From NCBI GenBank assembly GCA_964630225.1, contig CAZVUK010000019.1:1-19553 (forward strand): 19,553 nt of DNA, written 5' to 3'. Below, piece after piece: positions 7,736-15,162 of the stretch; position 1 is the first letter of the stretch; each line of letters starts with the position of its first letter. The DNA is from CAYZRY01 sp964630225. Its GTDB lineage: Bacteria > Bacillota_I > Bacilli_A > RF39 > UBA660. The translations under genes and the position numbers were made by a program. The notes beneath the pieces were generated by a model that had not been told where the DNA came from, ran no database searches, and saw nothing but the letters and a program-made list of their open reading frames with translations.

Positions 7736-8782
7736 ATGAAAAAAATAGCTATATTTCAAGATGATTTAGGTCTTGGTGGCATACAAAAATCACTTATTAA
7801 TTTACTTAATAACTTAGATCTTAATAAATATGAGATAGATTTATATCTCTTTAGTAATGAACAGTTTTTTGATGTTAAACTTGATAAGAGAATAAACATT
7901 ATAAAGAAGAAAGCCTTTTTTAAAGGAAATAAGTTTATTCCTTTTTCTCTACTTAGATTGATATATAAAAATGAGATAGAAAAAGAATATGATGTAGCAA
8001 TAGACTTTAACTCTTATAAACAAGAGACAGCTTTTTATGCTAGCACAGTCAAAGCTAAAAAAAGATATATACTTATTCATAATGATATTGTTATTAAAAG
8101 AAAGAATGAATGGAAGTACCGAATTCTTTTTGCTCTTTTTAAATCAAAATATAAATACTTTGATAGTTTCGTTGGTGTGTCTCGTGGAGCACTGTATTCA
8201 TTAAATGAAGTTTTAAAAAAACCGAGGAAAGAAGGCTATATTCTTCCTAATATAATAGATACCAATGAAATCAAGATAAAAATGCATGAAGCTACGGATA
8301 TTAAAATCGATGATAAGTATTATAACTTAGTTACTATGGGGCGACTTTGTCACCAAAAGGGCTTTGATATTTTAATTGATTTGATAGCTAAGGTAAAAAG
8401 AAAAGATCTAAGACTTTATATTATTGGGTCTGGTCCAGATGAAGCTGCTTTAAAAAAGAGAATAGCTAAACATGGCCTAGAAGATAAAATTATAATGCTT
8501 GGATCACTAAAGAATGTCTTTTCTGTTTTAAGGCTGATGGATGGTTTTATTCTCACTTCTAGGTATGAAGGACAGGGAATGGTCATACTCGAAGCTAAAT
8601 CCGTAGGTTTAAAGATCTTTATACCAAAACATTTGGAAAAATATAATGAAAATATATATGGTCATAGAAATCTCTTAAAAGAGATCGAAAAAGCTAAGAG
8701 AGCTCCTAAGTCTTTCGATGCTCTTAAAAGTTATAATGAGAATATTTTAAAGGAATTCGATAAAATAGCCGGAGGAAAATAA
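7736..8782 (+). CDS. GT4 family glycosyltransferase (GT-B fold)
   Basis: The protein has 348 residues. It opens with IAIFQDDLGLGGIQKSLINL, the glycine-rich N-terminal loop of GT4 enzymes. The C-terminal Rossmann-like half has VTMGRLCHQKGFDILI, the usual GR...KG donor-binding motif, then IIGSGPDE and the EX7E motif Glu278-Glu286 (EGQGMVILE). It would transfer a nucleotide-activated sugar with retention. An in-frame TTG exists at 7718, but AGGAG (7727-7731) lies directly before the ATG at 7736, so that start is preferred. It follows the GT2 stop by 7 nt. Confidence 0.88.
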   Translation: MKKIAIFQDDLGLGGIQKSLINLLNNLDLNKYEIDLYLFSNEQFFDVKLDKRINIIKKKAFFKGNKFIPFSLLRLIYKNEIEKEYDVAIDFNSYKQETAFYASTVKAKKRYILIHNDIVIKRKNEWKYRILFALFKSKYKYFDSFVGVSRGALYSLNEVLKKPRKEGYILPNIIDTNEIKIKMHEATDIKIDDKYYNLVTMGRLCHQKGFDILIDLIAKVKRKDLRLYIIGSGPDEAALKKRIAKHGLEDKIIMLGSLKNVFSVLRLMDGFILTSRYEGQGMVILEAKSVGLKIFIPKHLEKYNENIYGHRNLLKEIEKAKRAPKSFDALKSYNENILKEFDKIAGGK

Positions 8783-8783
8783 A

Positions 8784-9710
8784 ATGGATGTATCAGTCAT
8801 AGTGCCCGTCTACAATGCTGAAAAAACGATAGAGCGAGCACTTAATTCTATACTAAAACAAGATACTAAATTTAAATATGAAGTCATATGTATAGATGAT
8901 GGCTCTAGCGATATGAGTCTTGATTTGATGAAGTCATACAAAGACAAAATTACCGTGTTAACGCAATCAAACAAGGGCCCCGGAGCGGCTCGTAATGCGG
9001 CCATCGCTAAGTCTAGTGGCAAGTATTTAATGTTTCTAGATAGCGATGATTCTGTCAGCGACAACTTTATCGATAAGATGTATCAAACGATTCTTGATTA
9101 TGATGCTGATATCGTTATCTGTAATTTTGTTAGAGTTGATGATGATGGCAGTAAAACATATGTCGATAAAGGCGACTTTTCAATATATGAAAAGGGAGCG
9201 ATAAATGATACTTTACTAATGGAGTTTCATTCATGTAATCGTATCATTAAAAGAGAGCTGATGGAGAAAAATCCATATCCTAAGGCAATGTTTTATGAGG
9301 ATGTCGTAAGTATCTCCAAAGCGCAGCTGGCTGCCAAAAGAGTCGTTAAAATAAATGATTATCTATATTATTATCACTATCAAACTGGATCGACAACAAG
9401 ATCGATTAACGATACTAACGAAGATATGATAAAGGCAATTGACTTGATCAAGAAAGATTTTATTAAAAATAATTACGAAGAAGAGTTAGAGTTCTTATAT
9501 GTCAATAATTTGTTGGTCGATCTCTTTATCAAATATGTCAAAGCAGGCAAGATGAGCAAAGCGATTGCTCTTCGCAAAGCGGTTGATAAAATCTATCCCA
9601 AATGGCATAAGAACAAATATTTAAAAGATATAAAACTGACGAAGAAGGTTTATCTCTTCTTTCTTAAACATAAATACTATCGCACGATAGAGAGAGTATT
9701 TGGTACTTAA
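8784..9710 (+). CDS. GT2 family glycosyltransferase
   Basis: This 308-residue protein carries a near-consensus GT2 domain: VSVIVPVYNAEKTI at 3-16, CIDDGSSD, NKGPGAARNAAI, LDSDDS (Asp86, Asp88, Asp89) and YEDVVS (Glu172-Asp173). The C-terminal part is basic with hydrophobic patches and contains TGSTTRS, common in wall and capsule GT2 enzymes. The start is one base after the GT4 stop, with GGAGG at 8771-8775. It is the last cytoplasmic sugar-transfer gene of the operon, so it likely adds a late residue of the repeat unit, although gene order is a weak guide. Confidence 0.88.
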   Translation: MDVSVIVPVYNAEKTIERALNSILKQDTKFKYEVICIDDGSSDMSLDLMKSYKDKITVLTQSNKGPGAARNAAIAKSSGKYLMFLDSDDSVSDNFIDKMYQTILDYDADIVICNFVRVDDDGSKTYVDKGDFSIYEKGAINDTLLMEFHSCNRIIKRELMEKNPYPKAMFYEDVVSISKAQLAAKRVVKINDYLYYYHYQTGSTTRSINDTNEDMIKAIDLIKKDFIKNNYEEELEFLYVNNLLVDLFIKYVKAGKMSKAIALRKAVDKIYPKWHKNKYLKDIKLTKKVYLFFLKHKYYRTIERVFGT

Positions 9711-9711
9711 T

Positions 9712-11487
9712 ATGTATTTGATATCTAATTTTTTAGGAAAACTTATAATTCATAAAGAGAGCAAGTTTTATAACTTGCGCTCTCTTTTTGGCTTTGCCTT
9801 TTTAGCTTCTATTTTAGAAATCTTATATCTTCCATTTATGATAAGTGAAAGCTCTAAGTATTTTCCGGATTTAACGTTATTATTACTTGGAGCACTATTT
9901 ATAGTTGCTATTTTTAACACCGAAAGAGAAGACTTTTTCTTTTTAAAAAGTCCGATCTTTTATTTTCTGGTTATTTTAGGACTTTTTATCTTTAAGATAT
10001 ATTATCCTTTAGACGCCGGCGATGACTCGTTTTACTTGCCCTTTATTAGGGACTTAGCAGCAAAACCATTGTTTTCGATTAATCCGCGGACGGGACTAGC
10101 CGGAACAGTTCAGTCATACTATGTGTTTCAAGGCTATTATTTTATGTTATCGTCACTTAATAGTTTTTTTAATAGTAGTTTGACAATACTATTTGTCTTT
10201 AAATTTTATATGTCCTTTATCTTTATTACTTTCTTAGCTCAACTGATAGAACATGTTAAAGAGTATTACAAGATTAAGTCAAAGATTTTTATTATCATCT
10301 TTTTAATAGCGATATTTCTTTTAGGTTATCCAAGTCTTACTCATATATATTGGGGATCTTTTGCCTTATTTCCGGTCTTTATCCCAGCTTATATACTAGC
10401 TTTTAAAGAATATTTAGAAAAGAAAAGTCTTTTTCTCATAATGCTCCTAGTCCTACTTAATGTCGCAATGATATTTTTATCATCTTCGTCTTTGTTTTTA
10501 CTGACATTAATTGCTTGTAGTTTTCTCTTTTTAGATTTATATACATCTAAAGTAAAAAGTTTTGATTATGTAGCTATCATCTTACCAAATCTAATTTATC
10601 TGTCTCTTTTTGTAGCACGTTATTTTTGGTTATACATACTTATAGGAATCGTCGTGTTAATGTACTTTTTTCAAAAATACATCGATAAGTATGTTGTTAA
10701 ATATTTTAAATATAGTTTTATAGCAGTGCCTATTGTTTTATACGCTATGGCTATATATCTAGGTATTAAAAACAACTGGGAGAGCTATAACTTAGGTTAT
10801 TTAATTTTAATCTTTAATATCTTTATTTCAGGATTAATCCTTTATTCATTTAAAAAGAAACAGAAATTTGAAATAATACCTGCGGTCTTTGTCATATATA
10901 TAATTAGCTTCTTTAACCCATTTAGTTCAAAAATGATAGCTGCGGTAATAGGTACTGAAGTTTATCACAGACTCTTCTTCATGACTAAAAATCCACTTAT
11001 GATTATAATTATTTTATATTACCTATACGACTTCTTCAAAGATTATCACGCTAGTAAATATATCTATAATGCTTTCTTAGTTGGACTTTTACTAATTTAT
11101 GGAAAAGTCATATTGAATGCAAGCTTTTTAAATAGTCGTTACTACGCACCATATAACTACATCTTTAGAGAAGAAGCTGTTAACCTTGATTTAGCTAAGC
11201 ATCTACCTAATGGAAACTATATTAGCATCTATTACCAGCCACGAAGTTATAATAGTAAAGTAACAGGCATGAATTATCGATATCAAGGACTTGGTCCAAT
11301 GGCCGATCATAGCGTCAATCGATATCTAAGTGAAGTAAGTTTTGATTCTGAAGATGCATACAAAGAAATTAAAACTTATGACTATGTCCTTATCTTTAAC
11401 GATAAAGGTATCAAAGCCAAACTACCTGATTTTGAAAAGTATTACGTTAACGAAAGATATGCAATATTAAAAAGAACTGATAAATAA
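9712..11487 (+). CDS. Large polytopic membrane protein, possible GT-C-type transferase
   Basis: The protein has 591 residues with about 12 or more membrane segments and a hydrophilic C-terminal domain (about 500-591). The first extracytoplasmic loop holds DAGDDSFYLP (Asp101, Asp104, Asp105), an acidic motif in the place where GT-C glycosyltransferases keep their catalytic acid; DUF6077-like proteins have a similar motif, as far as I recall. GT-C enzymes use polyprenyl-phosphate sugars, which the GT2 at 3704 could supply. A polymerase role is the alternative. The ATG at 9712 begins one base after the preceding stop and has no strong Shine-Dalgarno, so it is probably coupled by reinitiation; a TTG at 9700 after AGAGAG is another possible start. 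It is the last gene of the operon. Confidence 0.68.
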   Translation: MYLISNFLGKLIIHKESKFYNLRSLFGFAFLASILEILYLPFMISESSKYFPDLTLLLLGALFIVAIFNTEREDFFFLKSPIFYFLVILGLFIFKIYYPLDAGDDSFYLPFIRDLAAKPLFSINPRTGLAGTVQSYYVFQGYYFMLSSLNSFFNSSLTILFVFKFYMSFIFITFLAQLIEHVKEYYKIKSKIFIIIFLIAIFLLGYPSLTHIYWGSFALFPVFIPAYILAFKEYLEKKSLFLIMLLVLLNVAMIFLSSSSLFLLTLIACSFLFLDLYTSKVKSFDYVAIILPNLIYLSLFVARYFWLYILIGIVVLMYFFQKYIDKYVVKYFKYSFIAVPIVLYAMAIYLGIKNNWESYNLGYLILIFNIFISGLILYSFKKKQKFEIIPAVFVIYIISFFNPFSSKMIAAVIGTEVYHRLFFMTKNPLMIIIILYYLYDFFKDYHASKYIYNAFLVGLLLIYGKVILNASFLNSRYYAPYNYIFREEAVNLDLAKHLPNGNYISIYYQPRSYNSKVTGMNYRYQGLGPMADHSVNRYLSEVSFDSEDAYKEIKTYDYVLIFNDKGIKAKLPDFEKYYVNERYAILKRTDK

Positions 11488-11499
11488 TCAGTTCTTTTT
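11469..11499. terminator. Bidirectional intrinsic terminator between convergent genes
   Basis: The 13-bp perfect stem AAAAAGAACTGAT (11469-11481) pairs with ATCAGTTCTTTTT (11487-11499) around the loop AAATA. A-run and T-run flanks make it a terminator on both strands. The plus-strand stop (11485-11487) and the minus-strand stop (11498-11500) both overlap it. Confidence 0.9.
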
Positions 11500-12424
11500 A
11501 TATACAAACATTTTGATTGATAAACTCTTTATCTTTAGCTTCTTCTACTTTGATGATGTCGAGATATTCGAATATTTCTTCAATATTGTGATTGTCGATA
11601 TTCTTAGATTCGGGATTAACGAAACTAAAGTTATAGTTCTTTCCTTCAACTAAGTTAAGCATGTGTTCTTGTTTGATAGAAACAGTGGTAAATTTACCAT
11701 TGTTGTTTTGCTCGACGGTAATATGATTTATTTCACTTTCCATATTTCCTTTGATAAGGACTACTTTAAAGGTTTTAGTAAAACTACATGATTCTTTGGC
11801 ACATAGACTTGATGTTTCGACATCTTTACTACTTAATATTATTTCATCGATATTTTGTCCATCTTTATAGATGGTTTCACATTTTGTTAGATTAAAATTA
11901 GGATAGCTGTAGACTTCATATCTACCACTTGGCTTAGTAAGCTTGTCAGCTTCGTTAAAGACCTTCTTCAAAGATAAGTTATCTTTGATAATCGACTGTT
12001 CAAAATACTTCGTCTTACCTTGGTATGAAATCGACAAATGATCGAGACAGACTTTGTAGAACTGTGTTTTTCCATTAGCGAAGTAAAAGACCTTTTCTTT
12101 TTCACAGTTTAGCACAAGGACAGGAATAAATTTGATACTTTGATCGATATTATTATAATTATATTTAATTAATCTTTTATAAAACCAAGGTCCAAAGCTG
12201 ACTTCATGTGATTCTGAGAGTTTTTCAAAAGTATTATATTTAGTTACTCTCGAACTATAATATAGTGGACCAACCCAGTATTCTTTGGCGGCACCTTCTT
12301 TGGTCATCTTTACGGCAAAGATAGGAAATTTATCGTTTTTTACTCTGTAGTAATCAAAGATTGCCATAGTAATAATAAGTAAAATAACAAATACTAAAGA
12401 AGCTTTAATTATATGTTTTTTCAT
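11498..12424 (-). CDS. Membrane-anchored extracytoplasmic protein, unknown function
   Basis: The protein has 308 residues: a basic start (MKKHIIK), one hydrophobic segment (about 7-24), then a soluble domain expected outside the cell. The segment just after the anchor, DYYRVKNDKFPIFAVK, resembles small anchored proteins that I recall in AT-rich Firmicutes, where an R-V-K-x-x-x-x-P-I-F core recurs; their function is not known. The domain carries six cysteines, an even number that suits disulphides. No catalytic motif is visible. A GTG at 12433 would add three residues, but AGGTGA sits 6 nt before the ATG at 12424, which is preferred. It is transcribed alone from its own promoter and ends at the shared bidirectional terminator. 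Confidence 0.7.
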   Translation of the reverse strand: MKKHIIKASLVFVILLIITMAIFDYYRVKNDKFPIFAVKMTKEGAAKEYWVGPLYYSSRVTKYNTFEKLSESHEVSFGPWFYKRLIKYNYNNIDQSIKFIPVLVLNCEKEKVFYFANGKTQFYKVCLDHLSISYQGKTKYFEQSIIKDNLSLKKVFNEADKLTKPSGRYEVYSYPNFNLTKCETIYKDGQNIDEIILSSKDVETSSLCAKESCSFTKTFKVVLIKGNMESEINHITVEQNNNGKFTTVSIKQEHMLNLVEGKNYNFSFVNPESKNIDNHNIEEIFEYLDIIKVEEAKDKEFINQNVCI

Positions 12425-12430
12425 AGCAAT

Positions 12431-12469
12431 CACCTAATAAAATTATAGCAAATAAGTAGAATAAAGCAA
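12431..12469 (-). promoter_or_regulatory. Promoter and short leader of the minus-strand anchored protein
   Basis: On the minus strand there is a -35-like TTGCTT (12469-12464), a 16-bp spacer and an extended -10 TGC-TATAAT (12450-12442). The expected start A at 12435 is the first base of the Shine-Dalgarno AGGTGA, so the leader would be about 11 nt. It is nearly identical to the promoter-leader at 3681. Confidence 0.7.
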
Positions 12470-12473
12470 TAAA

Positions 12474-12491
12474 TTAGTTTATTTAAACTAA
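12474..12491. promoter_or_regulatory. Inverted repeat in divergent promoter region (candidate operator)
   Basis: TTAGTTTA and TAAACTAA form a perfect 8-bp inverted repeat around a TT centre. It lies between the two divergent promoters and covers the position where a -35 for the rightward gene would be. It could bind a dimeric regulator. Such repeats also arise by chance in AT-rich DNA. Confidence 0.4.
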
Positions 12492-12497
12492 GTAATA

Positions 12498-12506
12498 TGT
12501 TATTAT
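12498..12506 (+). promoter_or_regulatory. Putative extended -10 promoter for the 12535 operon
   Basis: TG at 12498 and TATTAT at 12501-12506 form an extended -10 about 29 nt before the ATG at 12535. No clear -35 is visible. The ribosome binding site is GGGAGG at 12524-12529. Confidence 0.45.
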
Positions 12507-12534
12507 ATTTATAGTAGAAAATAGGGAGGCAAGT

Positions 12535-13569
12535 ATGGAAGAGGAAAAGAAAGAAGAAGTAGTTAGTGAAAAACCAGTCGATATAACGGAAGGAAAAAAA
12601 GATGATAATGCATTATCACCAGTTTTTTTAATCGTTTTAGTATTACTGCTTTTATTTGTTATATTCCTTCCTGAAGTAAAAACAGTGTTTGACAAAGTTA
12701 TTGGAAGAAAAGCAATGGATGCTAGCGAGATAGCTGATCAAAGACCAGACCCTTCATCTGAAACAGGTAAAAAAGAAGAAGCATCTAAGCCTTCGACTGA
12801 AAAGAAATATATTATAGCAATGGCTAAAGAGTCAGATATCAGCTTTACACTTGATGAATTAATTACTGCGGTTAAAGCAAGTAGTTCACTTGGTGATGAT
12901 TTACAACTGACTTATGCTAACAATGTTTTGACTTTTCAAGCCAAAGGTCAAATAGCAAATTTTAATTATGCTAATAATACTTTTAGTATCGAAATAGCAA
13001 GTGATGCTGCCAATAAGAATTTTTATGATACATCTTTTGAAAGTTTAATTAAAGCTCTTGCCACGATTCATGGTTTGATGGCTGAAGATGCAAGCTATAC
13101 TTTAAGAGATCCAAGCTTTAATTCATATACTAAAGACCAAGGCTTTAGTAAAATAACCGATGCAGGTAAAACCACTTATACAGCCGTTAACAATGTTTTG
13201 CTTGTCTTACTGGATAGTTCCAAACAGATATTTGAATTATCTGATTTAGGGATGAAAGAAAGTCTGATATCTAGTGACTTAAATAAAGTAAAAGGTGATT
13301 TAATCCTTGAGGTAACAGCAAAAAACACTTTGACTATTACTATTGGTCAAAAGAATCGTATCGATAGTTTAAGCTTTGACAGTTTAGATAATATTATATC
13401 CTTCTTATACGGCCATGAAGAATTAGATCGTTTTAAAGATAATATTACGGAACTACGAAAAGATGCTAAAAAATCAATATATGAATATGAATATATGCCT
13501 GATGATGTTGCCAATCGTTTTTTAAACTATAATGTTGTCAGAGTAACGATAAATAAAAAAATAATATAG
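12535..13569 (+). CDS. Single-pass anchored protein with large extracytoplasmic domain, unknown function
   Basis: The protein has 344 residues in three parts: a short charged cytoplasmic N-terminus (1-25, rich in Glu and Lys), one strongly hydrophobic segment (about 28-47, ending FLPEVK), then a flexible Pro/Ser/Glu/Lys-rich linker (about 62-89) leading to a 255-residue domain. That domain alternates beta-like strands and helices and contains no cysteine and no motif I recognise. A long N-in/C-out anchor with no cleavage site fits a surface-exposed but retained protein. It shares an operon with the FIST protein (9-nt gap, both with GGGAGG-type ribosome binding sites), so a joint role in sensing or envelope function is possible but inferred from context only. 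Confidence 0.7.
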   Translation: MEEEKKEEVVSEKPVDITEGKKDDNALSPVFLIVLVLLLLFVIFLPEVKTVFDKVIGRKAMDASEIADQRPDPSSETGKKEEASKPSTEKKYIIAMAKESDISFTLDELITAVKASSSLGDDLQLTYANNVLTFQAKGQIANFNYANNTFSIEIASDAANKNFYDTSFESLIKALATIHGLMAEDASYTLRDPSFNSYTKDQGFSKITDAGKTTYTAVNNVLLVLLDSSKQIFELSDLGMKESLISSDLNKVKGDLILEVTAKNTLTITIGQKNRIDSLSFDSLDNIISFLYGHEELDRFKDNITELRKDAKKSIYEYEYMPDDVANRFLNYNVVRVTINKKII

Positions 13570-13578
13570 GGAGGCGCT

Positions 13579-14718
13579 ATGCTAAAGAGTAAAGTAGAGA
13601 TAAGTTTAAGTAAAAATGCTAACTCAGCCGGACAAGCCATCGCCAAAGCATGTATCGGAGATGCCGATAAAATTAATTTTATCTTTGTATCTCCAAAGTA
13701 CAGCAATAACGAATTTATTAAGGGTTTGCAAAGCAGTGGGAAGGTAGACAATGTCGTTGGATTTACGACAAATGCTATGCTTACTAAAGATGGTTGCATT
13801 CTAAATGAAGAAGAATTTGCTGGAATTATGAGTATCGAAGATGAGGACCTAAAACTTGGCTTTGCTGGTGCTAGTTTTGCTGGTTCAGCTAGGGAAACGG
13901 GAAGAAAAGCCGCCAAGGAAGCATTAAAAGATGCCGGAATGGATTTTGCACCTGATTATTTCTTCATGAGTGCTAGTAATAATGAAGATCAGTATTTAAA
14001 AGGTGTCCAAGATATAATTGGAAGAGTTCCGCTTTTTGGAGCAAGCCCTGCAACTAGTGATAATAGTCATCTTTTCTTTAGAGATAAAATTATCAAAGAT
14101 GGAGTAATACTTGCCTTTTTTTACAGTAATAAAGAAATTAATACTAAATATAGTGGCATGTATAGTGAAACTAAAAAAGTCGGAGTAGTGACCAAGGTAA
14201 GCGATGATTATGTCCTAGCTGAAATAAACGGTCAACCTGCTTTCGAGGTCTATGCTAAGATGAAAGGAAAGAGTGTCGAAGAACTTAAAAAAGATATTAA
14301 GACAAAGTATATCTTTAGTCCACTTGGCATAAATGATAGGTTGGGAGACTTGACTTCTCTTCGTTCATTAATCGAAGTGTTGGATGATGGTTCAATGAGA
14401 ATGGGTGCTAAGATGGCTGAGAACACCGCGGTTATCCTGATGGATAAAGTTAAAGATGACTTCATCGAAGATACCGAGACGATTATCAAATTTTTGAAAG
14501 CAACGGTTAATGAAGCCGGAGCATATCTGCTCTTTAACAGTCAGTATCGTTCGATGGCGGTAAGCGATATGCGTGATGCTCTGTTATCAAAAATCAAAGC
14601 AATAATTGGTGATGTACCATTTATCATGCCTGTGACAAGTTCACAGTATGGTTATGCCGATGATCAAAACAATTCAGTTGGAAACTTAATGATGAGTTTC
14701 ACTGTTTTTGAAAAATAA
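13579..14718 (+). CDS. Stand-alone FIST domain protein (FIST_N + FIST_C)
   Basis: The protein has 379 residues with no signal peptide or membrane segment. Residues about 30-200 form the FIST_N part, with NVVGFTTNAML, DYFFMSASNNED and the loop PLFGASPATSDN. Residues about 215-375 form FIST_C, with EINGQPAFEVYAK, SPLGI, and the closing GNLMMSFTVFE. FIST domains are thought to sense small ligands and are often fused to kinases, methyl-accepting domains or cyclases; here no output domain is attached, so any output would have to come from a partner. The only operon partner is the anchored protein upstream. The ATG at 13579 follows GGGAGG. A strong terminator closes the unit. Confidence 0.85.
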   Translation: MLKSKVEISLSKNANSAGQAIAKACIGDADKINFIFVSPKYSNNEFIKGLQSSGKVDNVVGFTTNAMLTKDGCILNEEEFAGIMSIEDEDLKLGFAGASFAGSARETGRKAAKEALKDAGMDFAPDYFFMSASNNEDQYLKGVQDIIGRVPLFGASPATSDNSHLFFRDKIIKDGVILAFFYSNKEINTKYSGMYSETKKVGVVTKVSDDYVLAEINGQPAFEVYAKMKGKSVEELKKDIKTKYIFSPLGINDRLGDLTSLRSLIEVLDDGSMRMGAKMAENTAVILMDKVKDDFIEDTETIIKFLKATVNEAGAYLLFNSQYRSMAVSDMRDALLSKIKAIIGDVPFIMPVTSSQYGYADDQNNSVGNLMMSFTVFEK

Positions 14719-14720
14719 AG

Positions 14721-14746
14721 AAAAAAGAACATACAGTTCTTTTTTT
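14721..14746 (+). terminator. Intrinsic terminator after FIST gene
   Basis: The 10-bp stem AAAAAAGAAC (14721-14730) pairs with GTTCTTTTTT (14736-14745) around ATACA, with a T-tail. The core AAAAAGAAC/GTTCTTTTT is the same as in the terminator at 11469. Confidence 0.88.
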
Positions 14747-14756
14747 ATGAATAATT

Positions 14757-14775
14757 TGTTATAATTGCAAAGAGG
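14757..14775 (+). promoter_or_regulatory. Extended -10 promoter and short leader for rhodanese-tgt unit
   Basis: Extended -10 TGT-TATAAT (14757-14765) lies 10 bp after the terminator. The start of transcription is expected near 14771, at the start of the Shine-Dalgarno AGAGG, giving a leader of about 10 nt before the ATG at 14781. No good -35 is seen. Confidence 0.6.
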
Positions 14776-14780
14776 TATAT

Positions 14781-15161
14781 ATGAAGAAAACTATAATTAT
14801 ATTGTTTTTAACATTTGTTACAGCTTGTGGTTCGACAAACAGTTTTACTGTTGAAAAAGCTGATTGTAAATGTAGTAGCTGCCCTTGTGCTGAAGTAATT
14901 GAGCAAGTTAAAGCTGAAGAATTAATTAATAAGGGTGCTGTTTTAATCGATGTTAGAACCGAATCTGAATTTAGAAGTGGAAACATCAAAGGATCGATCA
15001 ATATTCCAGTTGAGACGATAAGTAATATCGACTTAGCAAAAGACACGATAATTATCGTTTATTGCCGCAGTGGTAACAGAAGTAGCACCGCTGCTAAAAC
15101 TTTGATGGCGATGGGATACAAAGAAGTATATGACTTTGGTGCCTACAGCAAGTGGAGGTAA
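14781..15161 (+). CDS. Lipoprotein with rhodanese (sulfurtransferase-like) domain
   Basis: The protein has 126 residues. A lipoprotein signal (MKKTIIILFLTFVTAC) puts the lipidated cysteine at 16. The mature protein starts with a short linker containing a dense cysteine cluster, CKCSSCPC (Cys29, 31, 34, 36), then a single rhodanese domain (about 37-126) with LIDVRTESEF and an active-site loop YCRSGNRS (Cys95). Rhodaneses carry sulfur as a cysteine persulfide; a surface-anchored one could handle external sulfur compounds, thiols or metal-bound sulfur. The CxCxxCxC cluster is not part of the rhodanese fold and looks like a metal site or redox centre (inference). It is followed after 1 nt by tgt, with tgt's Shine-Dalgarno inside its last codons. 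Confidence 0.87.
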   Translation: MKKTIIILFLTFVTACGSTNSFTVEKADCKCSSCPCAEVIEQVKAEELINKGAVLIDVRTESEFRSGNIKGSINIPVETISNIDLAKDTIIIVYCRSGNRSSTAAKTLMAMGYKEVYDFGAYSKWR

Positions 15162-15162
15162 G

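Noticed and set aside
6733..9710. The two GT2 genes as a recent tandem duplication
   Set aside because: They share only family motifs; the remaining sequence differs throughout, so any duplication is old.
13527..13916. Minus-strand open frame of 129 codons across the anchored-protein/FIST junction
   Set aside because: It is antisense to two well-supported genes and low-complexity (Ala/Leu/Ser/Pro-rich), with no supporting motif or start signal.
11469..14746. Shared AAAAAGAAC/GTTCTTTTT cores in the terminators at 11469 and 14721 as a possible mobile repeat
   Set aside because: The similarity is limited to short stem cores, loops and flanks differ, and such sequences are expected for terminators in AT-rich genomes.
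15130..15162. Upstream ATG for tgt, overlapping the rhodanese gene
   Set aside because: GGAGG at 15154-15158 fits the ATG at 15163, and TGT proteins normally start close to the KYHLL-like segment.
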